This document shows positions 45,550 to 58,200 of a stretch of DNA of 64,000 nt, piece after piece. How positions within the stretch are numbered: the first letter of the stretch is position 1; each line of letters opens with the position of its first letter. The notes below the pieces were generated by a model, which saw nothing but the letters and a program-made list of their open reading frames with translations, was not told where the DNA came from and did no database searches. Source of the DNA: Triatoma infestans (taxonomy: Eukaryota; Arthropoda; Insecta; Hemiptera; Reduviidae); NCBI GenBank assembly GCA_011037195.1, contig JAAEAF010003346.1:1-64000 (forward strand), in the 5' to 3' direction. The translations under genes and the position numbers were made by a program.

Positions 45550-47152
45550 ATCTTGTGTGAAACACAACTCTCTCTTACTCTAGTTCTCAAAATTATAATT
45601 GACAAATTTTATAGTTAGTGTATCAAATTTAATGAAATTCGTCAAAAACTAAAAAAAAACTGTTCAGTAAAAGCGCACTTCCGGTTTACTAATTTTCTTG
45701 AAACTCGGAAATTTGGCCCTATATTTATTTCTAATTAATTTTGTTTGGATGTTAGAATTGTGTAATGGAATCGTTTGATGTGATTCCTGATGTAGTAGAT
45801 GTCTTGAAGAGGGCGGAAGTTAGTTGAGAGATTTTGGAAGTTAGTGCATCGAATTATTAAACGGATTTTATAAAAATAAACTGTATTTGAACAATACTTT
45901 GAACGTTAGAAATAGTAACTAATAAAAAGCAAAATACTTAGGAATAAATAGAAGATAAATAAGTAATAAATTAGAATGATAAAATAACGAACTAAGATGC
46001 ACTACTAAAAGTTAATAAGTTTAAATGAAACTGTGTATAGTCGCGTAAACTGCTGCTCGTGTATATAGATGTGCTCGTATAGTCGTATATGATATAATAA
46101 TCCTCTCGTTGTATATGATAGAGTTTATATATCGGTGTTGGCCACACTTACACCAAGACATCTGTCCTAGTGTGCGATCTTGTGCGACCTTCGTAGTTTG
46201 CTGACCTTATTTAGGTCAGTGGCCAACCTTATCGGTGCTTGCTTTGATGTAAAGTATTGAAAAGGGCTTTGTTGTTTGTTTGGCCGGCATTGTCTTGAAG
46301 ACGGCGGCCTGCTAGGTCGCTGGTTATAAATTGCTCTTTTATTACTGCCATCCTTTGTTAAGATAGCAGCTGGGTGGAACCACTTTGACATTGGTATGAC
46401 TTTCCATGTCATTACAATTGTATAATCAACTATGATAGCACTTTAGAAAAAAACATAATCCCACCCCTCTCCTAAAAGTGCCCTAAAATGAATTTTCCCA
46501 GAGAAAATGTTTTAAATAAAAGTTGTACATCTTTGTATGTGTAGTTTATATTCTTAAGAAAATCGTCGGAGCCTTTTTTTTAGAAAATCGCGAAAAAGTG
46601 AAAAAAATCATTTAGTAAAGTGGTAAAGTAAACGCACTTCCGAGCATCCGATTTTTTCACTCGAAATTTCAACAACATATTTAATTCTCATTAACATTAT
46701 TTAGATGACAGAATTGTCTAATAAATTGAAATAGCACTTTAGAGGAAACCGTAACCCCTCCTTTTCCCCAAAAGTACGCTTAAATTCACTTTTCCGGAGA
46801 AATGTTTCAAATAAAAATTGTACCAAGTTTCAAGAAAAAATTCGTTGAAGGCCTTTTTGAGCAAATTGCAAAAAAGTAAAAAAAACAAACTAGTAAAGTG
46901 TTATTTCCGGGTTGAAGAATTTTGACAGTTAACGTACTGTCAGATTCCATGGTGATACCTAAACGACATATCAAGTTTCAACTTTCTACGGTTTTTTGTT
47001 TTTGAACTATGCTGTTCACACACACAGACCATTTTCTAAAAACCACTTTTTTGGACTCAGGGGACCTCAAAACGGATATTTCCAATGAAAACTCAATATC
47101 GAAAATTTAACACGATTACAATACTTCCTCTTGGCTAGGAGTAAGAGGAAGT
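45550..47152 (+). repeat. TMR repeat, complete copy interrupted by a solo LTR
   Basis: Left end ATCTTGTGTGAAACACAACT. Monomer 1 box at 45676, monomer 2 box (GCACTTCCGAGCATCC) at 46635 and monomer 3 (TATTTCCGGGTTGAAG) near 46901. Subtracting the 660 bp added by the LTR and its duplication restores the 300-bp spacing between boxes 1 and 2. The right-end hairpin is CTTCCTCTTGGCTAGGAGTA with AGAGGAAGT, to 47152. Confidence 0.85.
45761..46416 (+). mobile_element. Solo LTR, 656 bp, 4-bp target duplication
   Basis: Starts TGTAATGGAATC and ends CCATGTCATTACA, i.e. TG...CA termini with a 7-bp inverted repeat TGTAATG/CATTACA. ATTG flanks both sides (45757-45760 and 46417-46420), and comparison with other TMR copies shows the uninterrupted site AGAATTGTATAATC. 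A related LTR lies inverted at 49473-50185. No internal retrotransposon sequence adjoins, so it is a recombination-derived solo LTR. A minus-strand frame of 81 codons inside it is not a gene. Confidence 0.9.
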
Positions 47153-47508
47153 AAAGACACAGACGCACACATATATTTACAGAATTGCAATGCATTGACA
47201 CCAGAAGAAAGTAAGATCTAGTTTACAATGGATTTGGTTCTTTTTGACCCACTCACTCCGTTCATGTACTATATTTGACGAATTAAAATAGGTACTCTTC
47301 AAAATAGGTATTCTTATTGAAGATTTACTTGAACTACTGTTATTACTAGCATGTAGATGTGATGGAACTATACTGTACATTGAAATAGTATTTAGGGGGA
47401 ACTTAACGATCCGCGTTGACCTTCCGCAAGCCTCCCACTTTTCCAACCTGATGACCCTTTCGTTTCCATTACACCCAACCTAGCCGCAGGCTATTGTGGA
47501 TCACCTTA

Positions 47509-47757
47509 GAAGTCCAGCTCTATTCGGCATTTATTCATCAGAGATCTTACTAATTCATCTACACCAAACTCCATATTACCTTGACCTTGTAGATCTGAAG
47601 ATATAACTGGAAAATCTAAATCCACGCTTCCGCGTACAAGTGCTAAGGCAAACCTGACTTCGACAATTTCCGCAATCTCTTCTGCAAGTGATTGATGATT
47701 GTTGTGCGTGTCAGTGTAGGTCGTATTTATGAGGATGTTATTCTTGCACAGCGAACA
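47509..47757 (-). other. Orphan open frame without ATG start, possible exon or retro-fragment
   Basis: On the minus strand 83 codons are open between TAG (47758-47760) and TAA (47506-47508). The translation is not low-complexity and looks protein-like, for example HQSLAEEIAEIVEVRFALAL, VRGSVDLDFPVISSD and GVDELVRSLMNKCRIELDF. I recognise no family. The first ATG is two thirds into the frame. It could be an exon (a weak acceptor-like TGCAAG lies at its upstream edge) or a piece of a transposon ORF. The surrounding 47.2-47.8 kb has a higher GC content than its neighbourhood. Confidence 0.35.
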
Positions 47758-47760
47758 CTA

Positions 47761-49468
47761 AAATCTATGATTACGTAGCAATTCATTAATAGAAATCTAG
47801 CTCTCATATTACATAAGGATTCCTTCTTATTTATTAATAAAACTATTTAACACTTGAATTACAATAACAAAAAACCCCTCTTCTTTAAATATAATAAAAA
47901 ATTTAATTTATATCAAAATTAATAATTAGATAAAATTCATCATTCAAGGATTGTTTGTTTGTTACTAAATTATGTAATTTATTATTGTAATGTTTTAAAT
48001 TATTTTTTCCTCGCTTCTTTTTTTTATTTAAATGTGAATCATCATTTAACAAGTAATTGATAAAACAAGATACTTAAGTACCTTGATAAGGAAATGAACT
48101 ACAAAATATCGAACTATATTGCAATGGTCACTAAATTCAATTTACTAAGGACAAAAAAAAAAGAAGAAGCAAAATTGTTGAAAATGATAAAAAAAAAGTG
48201 ATAAAAGGTTCAAATGTTCACAGACGAGCCTACTGTTCTAACCAATAAACTACTATGTAATATTCAGTTTTGATAGAGATATCAGTTTATTGTATGCTTG
48301 TTTTGTTTCAACTTCTCCGCCTAGATTATATTATTATAATTATAATGATTTTATCAACACTTCTTAAGTAATGATGGTTGCTAACACACAATTGCTATTT
48401 TAACGAACTTTGTAAGAAGAAAAAGTTAAAAGAGGATAGAGTGACTGGACGGAGAATGTTGAGTCGTCTGGCCATGTGGAATACTGAGTAGTTAGAGTTG
48501 CTAGTAAGGAAGCTCAGCTTGTTGAGCGGCCTTGATTGTTCTAACCATCGATTACCCTAAACTAGTCGATTATATTGGCTTAATGAAAACTCACTGGCCT
48601 GCAAAAAGGGCTTTTGACAGAGAGTTGAGTGCAAATTGAGTAAACAGTTTCTTGAAGTATCTTTTTAAGAGATGTGGTTATAGACTCGTCATTAACGGCC
48701 AAACTCCTTGAGTGATTGTACCAGATTTGCTGTTACCTTCTTGATAGCTTGTTAACAGGCTTCTTCCAGCGTGCTTGCGCATACCCCCGACCCTGATAGC
48801 GCTTGATAGCTGTTGTGGCGAATTTCAACAACAGAAGACTGTTTATTCCATTACATTGTTCTTTGCTTCACAATTGCTCCTTTCTATCTTGAATTTAATT
48901 ATTGGCAAACTCAGGTTAGTTAATATTTTCTAATTCCTCGTCACTCTCTACCCAAAACTTCCCAAATCTTTCTATGAAATATTATAATTTATTCCCCACC
49001 CCAAAAAAATTGACTTCTTTTATTTTCTTCATACACACAAACACATACATACAATCGTAAACAATTTTTTGTTCTATTTAAGTTTATTTTACTGAACTTT
49101 AATAATTTCCTTCTTCAGCAGAAAGTAGCTGTTTTATCTTCTCGCATTTTTTTTTTGAAGGCAAAATTATTAATTAGGTAATTAAATAAATTAAATTAAA
49201 TTAATAAATCAATATTAATAAATAAAGATCTAAAACTTTTCCAAATGCAAAGGAAACGAATTATCAACACAGCCAGAGAGTGTTTTGTCATTTTTGACTT
49301 TTCCACATTTGTACTCGGGCTATAAGACGCGATACACTATAAGACATTTCTAAATATTGTTCTGAGAAAACTCTGTATTATTTCCCCACTTATTATCGTG
49401 AGAAAATGAATTTTCAACAACAGAAATAAAGTTATTTTTTTCTCTCTCTCTCTCACTTTCTCTCATAC
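47761..49468. other. AT-rich intergenic sequence
   Basis: No gene or named repeat was recognised. 48420-48860 is GC-richer but has stops in all frames, with no domain visible. (CT)n lies at 49440-49463. Confidence 0.5.
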
Positions 49469-49472
49469 TTAT

Positions 49473-50185
49473 TGTAATGACATAGCAATGTCCAAGCCTT
49501 CACAAAATATAACAAAAGGAAAGAATAATTTATAACTAGTGGCCCCACAGCCGGCCGCTGCACAAAGGTATCAAAGACAAGCACCGATAAAGCCTGTCTA
49601 TTGAACAGAAGCCACCTGGTCTTTGAATGTCGCCGATGGGCGACCAAATCTGGCCACTGACCTGAATCACTGGTCGCCGACCTAACCAAGGTCGCACAAG
49701 GTCGCACGCTACTAGAAATGTCTTAGTGTGAGAATTTACTTACACACTTGACAGTGTGTGAGTAAGACTAATATAAACTTCTCCCCACTGGAAGAGGGGA
49801 TCATTATATCATTCATCATTATACGAGTAACCACATCATTATATCAGTATCATTTTACAGCAGCAGTTATACTTGAGTTCCGAGCGCGTCCATATACAAG
49901 GTTTATCTTATAATTATTTTCATAGTTGTGCATATGAGTTTATTTATTATAATCACTTTAAATTATTTGTTATTAAACCCAAAAAATTATTTATTTACTT
50001 TTATCAAATCATATTAATTGTAGTTACCATTAGGCTCGTTCAAATTATTGTTAAAATATATTCTATTTTTATAAATTCAATGTTAGTAATTCAAGCAATA
50101 ACTCTCTAAACTAACTGCCTAATAAATCCCTCCTCAAGACATCTAACTTCATACCTCAGGAATCACGACAATTGATTCCACTACA
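49473..50185 (-). mobile_element. Solo LTR, 713 bp, same family, inverted
   Basis: On the minus strand it starts TGTAGTGGAATC and ends GCTATGTCATTACA, matching the LTR at 45761-46416. Shared inner blocks include 'GTGATTCCTGA', 'AGATGTCTTGA', 'TTATCGGTGCTTG', 'GTGCGACCTTGTGCGACCTT' and 'GGTTATAAATT'-like sequence. TTAT flanks both sides (49469-49472 and 50186-50189). Again no internal region is attached. Frames of 78-84 codons within it are not genes. Confidence 0.9.
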
Positions 50186-50224
50186 TTATTGACTTAGGAT
50201 ACTTGAGGTGTGACAAATGTTTGT

Positions 50225-50765
50225 TATGTGCGTGCGTGTATGTTAAAACGAAAACTCATAAGGAGCTTAAAGTTGGTATTATTCTATTTGGCTAGCCACT
50301 ACAACCGTATCTGACACGAAGGTTTCGGGCAATATTCATCAATCGCAAAAACACACGCAGTGTTTTCTTTTTTAGTTTTTCTCAATTTTCTCCAAAACGT
50401 CTTCAACGATTTTCTTGAATCTTTGTATCGACTATCTATACACGTAATTATCTAACACTTTTATTTGAAATATTTTCCTGGGATAATTGATTTTTAAGGA
50501 GATTTTCTGAGGGAATTAGAGCGATATGCTTTTCCACTACCATTTCTAATGTATGGTTTGACCACTTACATAATATTAATATGCATTAGAAGTATTGATA
50601 GAATTCCAAATTTCAAGAAAATGCGATTTTATAGAATAAGTTTGTGAGTTTTTTTTTTGTAATGTTCTCGAAACCGGCTACAAAACGATTTCCTTTCTTC
50701 CGGTGGTATCCAATAAAGTTCATATCCATGTAGTGTCTGATTATACTTATCCTCTTTAGGATAAG
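50225..50765 (-). repeat. TMR repeat, degenerate minus-strand copy
   Basis: 'TTCGGGCAATATTCATCAAT', 'TCTCCAAAACGTCTTCAACG', 'TATTTGAAATATTTTCCTGG' and 'ATTCCAAATTTCAAGAAAAT' are minus-strand TMR blocks. The ETS-like boxes are destroyed. Confidence 0.5.
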
Positions 50766-52290
50766 TATAAAAGTACGCTTCTCTACCATATATATATTTC
50801 GTATGTAATATTTAGAAGAGCTGAACGTATAGACAAATCTAAATATAACGAATATTTTCTCAATATCTCGTAATAATTATTACAGTCCGAAAAAGTCGTA
50901 TGACCACGTTTATTTAAAGAGATATTTAAAAAAAAATATATATATATATCAATATTAAGATAAATATCCAATATATATGGCGACGATGTGCCCTTGATAT
51001 TTGTCAAGGATCTTTGAAATAGTAAGATTTGGCTCAATAAAATTTGCATACTTTTTTTTTTATATTTTCTTATTTATAATCTCATATTAATAGATTTGGC
51101 TAACACTAAGGTCATATATAAACTTTTTTTTTTATCCTCTCTCTAGTATTTAATTTAAACATATCTTCCTTTTCATCTCGTTAAATATATACGTATATGA
51201 GCGTTAAAATGTATTTATTAAACTAGTCTCACTTAATTTATACAATTTTTATATCATCCATATTTCGCAGTAATATTTGTAATACGTAATTTTCATTGTT
51301 TAAAAAAAATAAAAAAAAACATTTTTACTTTCAATTATTGTTTGTAAAAGGAAGTACAGTTTACACCGGAAATAAAGTTATTAGTTCTCTCCTGAGCATA
51401 GAAAAGTTGTAGACACTTTTTGTATGTATATAAAACAGTATAATTATTGAAAAATTTGGAAAAATCAGTGGGCGTTCAAACTTGAATCGGCGATCTTCGT
51501 CTACAGCTACGGAGAAGTACTGCGATCGTGTTAAATTTACCCCTCGAGGTTTGTCACCCAGAAATATATATTTGAGATCCTCCTTAGTTAATAAAAAAAC
51601 AAAAAAAAATGCGCGCTCGTCATGGTTAAGTTTTGATCAAAAACCTGTCCACGGAAATGTAAAATTCACTTCTTTTTTTTAACCAGTTTTTCACGATTTC
51701 CTCAGTTCAAAATTATTATTTTTTCTTTAAAGTTTATGTAACTAAATATATTCATATAAGCATCTTAATCTTATTACTTTGATTTGATTTTTTTCCCCTC
51801 CAGCAAAACTTAATTTTGGAGGTTTGTAAAGGATGTGGTGAGGAAGTTGCCCTCATGCAATAAAATCTATGATTCTATTAACTATTTAATACAGAGGAGA
51901 AATTAAGTATGTTTAAAAAAAATATTAATTTTGAATAATATCGCTAAAACGGGATTGCGAATTTTTGAAAAGGTTTTACTCCAGTTTATTGCATTTTTTT
52001 TCTCCTGAAAACGCATTCAGAGAGTTGCTATAATCAAATAGGTAGGTAAACAATGCATTTATAAACGAAGTTTGTTAAGTTTATTTGATACATTTTTCCG
52101 GAAAAAATTGATGGTAGATGGAGTGTCTGGTCCGAGTTAAGAATAATTCTAGTTCTGCAATCTGGTGTGAATAAATGGAACTACATATATAGTAAAAATC
52201 TCGTTTTAAGAAATCACTCAAAACTGTGATAATTGAAAAAGAATGAAAAAATCAGAGATAGCATGTGTGAGTTTCAACCCTTTTTTTTTT
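50766..52290. other. AT-rich spacer with TMR debris
   Basis: TMR fragments around 51340-51700 ('TACTGCGATCGTGTTAAATT', 'ACCCAGAAATATATATTTGA') and at 52255-52275 ('TGTGTGAGTTTCAACC') are the only recognisable features. Confidence 0.45.
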
Positions 52291-52294
52291 CCTT

Positions 52295-54420
52295 TCTCAA
52301 ATTTTCGATATTGACTTTTCACCGGAAATACATGTTTTGAGGTCCCCTGAATACGAAAAAAAATGTTTATAGCGAAATGCTCTGTGGTGTGTGTGTATGA
52401 GCAATATATCTCAAAAACAAAAAAATCGCATAAAGTTCAAACTTGGTTTCCCGCTTAGGTCCGTGTACCGCAATTGACATGATTTTGATCAACATTTTCT
52501 TCAATCTTCGTATACCATCTCCACTTATTATATAAATATCTAACAAATTTATTTAACCTTCCACCACTCCATATCTACGCCCAAGTCGTTGCTAGGGTAG
52601 TCGTGGCTCGGCTGCTAAAGGGACAGGCTCCCATTTATCCCAGTCATAGTGGGAAATACCAGGAACTATGCGAGGAGTTGGAGGCGACCCAATTTTAGAT
52701 CTGCCCTCGGATATAATGACTCCTAGATATGACTCCAAAAAACCCTTCAAAGACTAGATATTAGACAGAGGGGCATGGAAGAACAGGCCGAAAATTTCAG
52801 GCGGATCTATGTGGTACACGGACGGATCTAGGATGGAGGAAGGAGTGGGAGCCGGCGTGAACATCTCGGTGAGCCTAGGAAGACAAGCCACGGTCTTTCA
52901 GGCGGAGCTAGTCGCAATTATTACCTGCGCCGCCGAAATAAGAAGACGGGGAGTGCGTCATTTGTAGAATCGTCATTTATTCGGACAGCCAGGCTGCCCT
53001 GCGGGCAATTGACTCGTGGGAGATCAGCTCAAGGCTGGTGTGGGATTGCCTAGGTACACTTAGGAAAATCAGCAGCCTTATTAAGGTCTTCTTGGTTGGG
53101 TACCTGGGCATTCGGGTCACAAATGTGGCACGGGAGGGTTCCATTAGAACCCTTATCGGGCCTGAACCGTTCTGTGGCGTCGCAAGATGCCTCAGGAGTG
53201 CATCCACTAGGGCATGGATGCACGGCCGTTCAAGGGAATGGTGGGCTAAAATCCCAGACCAAAGGCAGCGTAAACGTTCATTCATAGCTACTCGCCCAGG
53301 CTAACTGCAGAACTACTCCACTTAGGCCGGGAGGCCATAAGGATAGCAGTTGGCCTTCTCACTGGCCATTGCAGACTCAATAAGCACATGCATCGCATGG
53401 GCCTGGCAACGGATAGCCTATGTAGGTTTTGTCAGGAAGAAGAGAAACAGTGCTGCACGTTCTATGTCAGTGCGAGAGGCTTGTATGGCTGAGATATCGC
53501 CTCTTTGGAGAGGAGAAGCTGACTCCTGCAAGCCCCAGCCGGGGGCCCCTTTCGGGTCTATTAAGTCTATTAAGGCAGTTAGAATTTAAGGTGCTCTGAT
53601 GGCAGATGCTCTTCACCGACCAACTGGGAGCCTCCCCAGACCCAAAAGTTCAAATAAAGGACTGGGCTGGAGAGGGGTCTCCAACTTAGGGGATGCCACA
53701 ATAGACCCATGGAGGTCGCGGTGGCGTAGGCTGAAGAGCCAATCTTCCATAGAATCTAATCTAATCTAACAATTTTATTTGAAACTTTTGCTTGGGAAAA
53801 CTGAATTTTTGGAGTGTTCTAGGGGATTGAACATTCTATACGTGTATATCTACATAATATTAAAAGCATTGAAAGAATTCCAAATTTGAAGAAAATCGGT
53901 TAATCGGTAATGCGACTTTACATAGATAGGTTTTTGACTTTTTTGGGGGGGGTTTCTCCTCCAGTTACATGTATGTCGATCTCTTTTAAACTTTTAGATT
54001 TTTTCTGAAAAAATTGATTTCGTATGCAGATCACTGGAATTTCTGGCTTTAAATTTCAAATGTTATATGGAATTGGTTTAATGTTATTGACGGTTCCTTC
54101 TGAACTATAATATAATCCACTTCTATACCTGCCTGGGTGCGTACTTGTCCCTATCCACCGCCTATGTATTTATGATGAGACAAATGTGTATAATTTTGAA
54201 GTCTCAAGATTTACCATTTTATTATACATATTATAATTGTGCAATATGTCCCGGGTTCGAGTGTAGCAGTGATGCAATGAGACTTCCTAGGAGCGTTCGG
54301 AGGCTGGCAGTGCACTGAGACCGCCAATAACCATCATGTTGACGCGCCTTAAATTATTAAAAAAAAAAAATAGCAGCAAGTGAAAGTTTTGTGAGTGTTT
54401 CACATCAGATTTTTTTATAC
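52295..54420 (-). repeat. TMR repeat, minus-strand copy interrupted by a LINE
   Basis: From the plus strand: 'AATTTTCGATATTGACTTTT', 'CACCGGAAATACATGTTTTG', 'AGGTCCCCTGAATACG', then the LINE, then 'TTTATTTGAAACTTTTGCTT', 'ATTCCAAATTTGAAGAAAAT' and the left end 'TTGTGAGTGTTTCACATCAG' to about 54420. 54120-54360 is an additional foreign segment, possibly SINE-like (CCGGGTTCGAGTGTAG resembles a B box), inserted near the left end. Confidence 0.65.
52557..53767 (+). pseudogene. LINE 3' half with RNase H domain and (AATCT)n tail
   Basis: GGSMWYTDGSRMEEGVGAGV and then TVFQAELVAIITCAAE are the first strand and helix of RNase H with its catalytic D and E. The frame then breaks near 52963. SDSQAALRAIDSWE and the PGH segment follow in shifted frames, and LTGHCRLNKHMHRMGL and CRFCQEEEE/VLHVLCQC form the C-terminal knuckle. 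The tail is (AATCT)n at 53751-53767. Sequence on both sides (TAACAAATTTATTTAA near 52540 and TAACAATTTTATTTGAA near 53766) looks like a target duplication. Confidence 0.8.
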
Positions 54421-55204
54421 TTTTGATTTTCTACTTCTCTATTTTCGATGGACACTTACTTGATCTTTGAATTAATCTTCAGGATTTTGGAAATAACTAG
54501 CGCATTTTCAAGTTTTATAGATCATGTCATAAGAATATTACTATTTCAAAAGTCCGTTTTAATAAAAACTATTAAGAGAATAAAATTAATGTCACTAAAA
54601 ATCTTGTCTGAATCAATATAAATCACGTGAACAACACTCAGCAAATAATGTTATCTAACGGAAAAACGAAAAAAAAAAAACAAATTTCTCTGATAGAATA
54701 AATAAAAGAAAAGAGTTTACAGATTGAGTTGACCTTCAAAAAGTACGTTTACATCAAGAATATTAGTTTATATAGTCATTTTATCAGGTGCTCTGCGCCT
54801 GATTTTGTTGTCTCTCTCTCTCTCTCTATCCATTTCGGGTATTTATAAATATATCTATCTTATTTAAAATTATAATATTATCATTAATTTATCAACACTG
54901 GGATAATTAGTAGTCATTTTTGGAATTCTTTTTATTTACACAATAGAAGGTCGCTGAAAAGATTATTAAATTCATTGGAGTAAAGAAAGGAAACAGAGTT
55001 GCAACTTTAGTTCCTTGTTGTACAAGATGGACAGGCCTGGTACGTTTATCAGATTTACGAGGTCAATGTATGGACAACAGAGTGTTTGAGTAAAAATCAT
55101 TACAGAATATTATATTACAAGAAATTACAGTAAGCTCAAACTTTATATATCGTTTAGGTATCATTAGCGGACCCGAAGAAAATGTTTGGACTAAATTCTT
55201 CAAG
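54421..55204. other. AT-rich spacer, no gene assigned
   Basis: Mostly AT-rich. 54947-55090 has a 47-codon open frame (EKIIKFIGVKKGNRVATLVP) that looks protein-like but has no start codon and is not assigned. It could be a remnant of a retrotransposon or a processed gene. Confidence 0.35.
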
Positions 55205-55440
55205 TGGTTATTATTATTATTATATAACTGGATGCCTATGGCATGGGATCTAAGCCTATGTGGCTTTTATCTACCAATTTCCACCCACTCCAAATTAATC
55301 TCCCTCGGTAGTCTATCGGTTTGTGTACAGTACCCTAAAATATCTTTTAGCTCCAACCCTCCCAGGCAGTCCTGCGAGAGTGATGCCCTCCCACATACGC
55401 GAAACCTAGTACCAGCGAAACTGTGGACACTGATATAAAT
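55205..55440 (-). pseudogene. LINE 3'-end fragment with (AAT)n tail
   Basis: On the minus strand the GC-richer segment ends in AATAATAATAATAA at 55209-55222, like the 3' ends of the other LINEs here. The frame across it (ending LEWVEIGR) is not a domain I recognise and is probably 3' UTR. Confidence 0.4.
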
Positions 55441-55470
55441 AGTGATACACCACCGTTTCCCTAACTCCAT

Positions 55471-55680
55471 TGTAACGGCAAGAGAGAGAACACAAGCCCG
55501 ACCGAGAGAAAACAGACTCTCTCTGGTACTCTCTCACTTAAGCAGGCTAGAGTGTGGGGAACCTGTACATTAAGCCAGTGAGAGACCTAGACATTCGATC
55601 TATCAGATTAAACCATATACATCACATCGTGTCATAACTCCACTCTAACCCTTTATTCTATTAAAATCATTACAAGTCCA
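55471..55680. repeat. Member of a diverged repeat with GAGAGAGT/ACTCTAG blocks
   Basis: Read on the minus strand: 'CCACACTCTAGCCTGCTTAA', 'GTGAGAGAGTACCAGAGAGA'. The plus-strand segment at 63595-63690 has a similar order, 'CCCACTCTAGTCTGGCCTAA', 'GTAGCGAGTGAGACTCTC', and 60545-60605 has a weaker one. It starts TGTAAC and ends ATTACA, LTR-like, but no target duplication was found. Confidence 0.35.
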
Positions 55681-55789
55681 GTGCAGTTTGTGTAACTTTA
55701 TAGCTATTTTATAACAGTGTCTTCATATCTCGTCTAATTATTCAAACCCAATTTCTATCCTCATCAACTCCATTATACCATCATCACAA

Positions 55790-56116
55790 TATTGACAAAT
55801 GGGACTAGACGTCCTCCCTATATTACGCAAATGACTAGACACCCATGTGTGTCCAGTCACTACACCCACCAAGGTTCTCAGTCCTATCCTACTAAGGTAC
55901 TGGAGGTGGTCTGAAGCCTCCTTTGATAAATCTTTTTAGCCTGGAGGTACCCTTGCTTGCCCTCCCTGCATTTCTCCAAAACTCTCGTCTCCCAAAGTCT
56001 AATCTGACAATCACAGAACCTCTCTTAGTGACGGCAAGGGCTGGCTTGAGACCACAAAAAGGTAAGGAGGATCCCTCCTTAGCCAGCCGGTCCGCCTTCT
56101 CATTGCCCTCCATCAA
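55790..56116 (-). pseudogene. LINE C-terminal fragment (RNase H end)
   Basis: The minus-strand frame starts MMEGNEKADRLAKEGSSLPF, the GNE..D..AK.GS end of RNase H, and continues through RASKGTSRLKRFIKGGF. Broken downstream frames contain VTGHTWV and SHL, matching the conserved TGH...L element of this LINE group. It is 5'-truncated exactly after the PGH region, at about 56116. Confidence 0.7.
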
Positions 56117-56255
56117 CTGGTTAACTAGGCTGACGGTAATTCACCAAATGCCAAATGCTGTTTGTATAATGCCTTTCTGTAATTTGTTTTTCCTTAGTAA
56201 ATTGTATCTATAATTTCCAATAAAGCTATTCTATTTTATTCTTCAACTGGTTAGT
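56117..56255 (+). mobile_element. Short insertion with polyadenylation signal, possible target duplication
   Basis: TCAACTGGTTA occurs at 56113-56123 and again near 56244-56254. The enclosed segment ends TTTCCAATAAAGCTATTCTA, i.e. an AATAAA near its 3' end. This suggests the 3' end of a processed transcript or element inserted at the edge of the LINE fragment. Confidence 0.4.
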
Positions 56256-57230
56256 AACATTTTTCTACATTTTCCAGTTTTGAGCGATTTTATCTTTAAT
56301 GGCTACAAAGATTTTCTTCAAACTTCGTCTGCTTTATTTGTTTGTAAGTAAAGGGATCATCGACGAAAGAAATTGAGAGGGGAGGATTACAAGTGGCGGA
56401 GAAGGTGATATCGATGATGAACTCTTAAGTATCGTTAAAAAATCTCTCAAATTGTTCACGTTATGTGGAATGAGATTATTTTATCAAGAATAAGACATAA
56501 ATATTAAGAAGAAAGTAATTATATAAATCATGTTTGATAATAGAAGTGTGTAAATTGAGACAAACACTTTCTTTAATTGCAAAGAAAAAAAGTGTCAAAA
56601 ACAAATTAAAAAAAAAAAAAAAATCGTCTAAATTTAAAATTTAATAAAAATTATATAAACATAATCATAATGATCTTTAAATTGCCAAAAAATCATAAAT
56701 AAAAATATTTAAAAAAAGAAACATTTGTTTAGTATGATGAAAGTTCAAGTAGAGAGAGATAGAGAAAGATGAATTGAACAAATTATATGAAAGCAAGAAA
56801 TGGGAATTTAGAAAAACACTTCAAATAAAATAATAAAAAAAATCAAGACACGAAATTTTCATAAAAACAATAACATTTCATGGTCAAGGAGAAGATGATG
56901 CTGGTGATGGTGGTGGGGATATAGAGGGAGACATTTAAATAGGAGGAGGGAAGGGAGATTAGTGGTAGTCAGGAATTTCAAGGTAAATATTCATCATTTT
57001 TATTTGGAAAATTAATTATTATTATTTTTTATTTCTATTTTAATGTCATCAATATAAAATTATTTATTTTTCTAAGCATTTATTATAATGGAATATTATA
57101 AAGTGATTTTTTTCTACTCAATACCAACCATCGATTCATAGTTTTCGATAGGTACCGCATCTGCGAATGCAGAGCGCTTGAATGTGCGCTTCGCTCAAAT
57201 CCGCCCCCAAATACAAATTGTAATATAAAA
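56256..57230. other. AT-rich spacer, nothing recognised
   Basis: A purine-rich patch at 56740-56980 contains GGTGATGGTGGTGG-type repeats. There are no credible coding frames, and 57150-57210 is slightly GC-richer without further features. Confidence 0.5.

Positions 57231-58200
<970 letters not shown>

Noticed and set aside
46167..46412. 81-codon minus-strand frame
   Set aside because: Inside the solo LTR and not shared, as a frame, with the second LTR.
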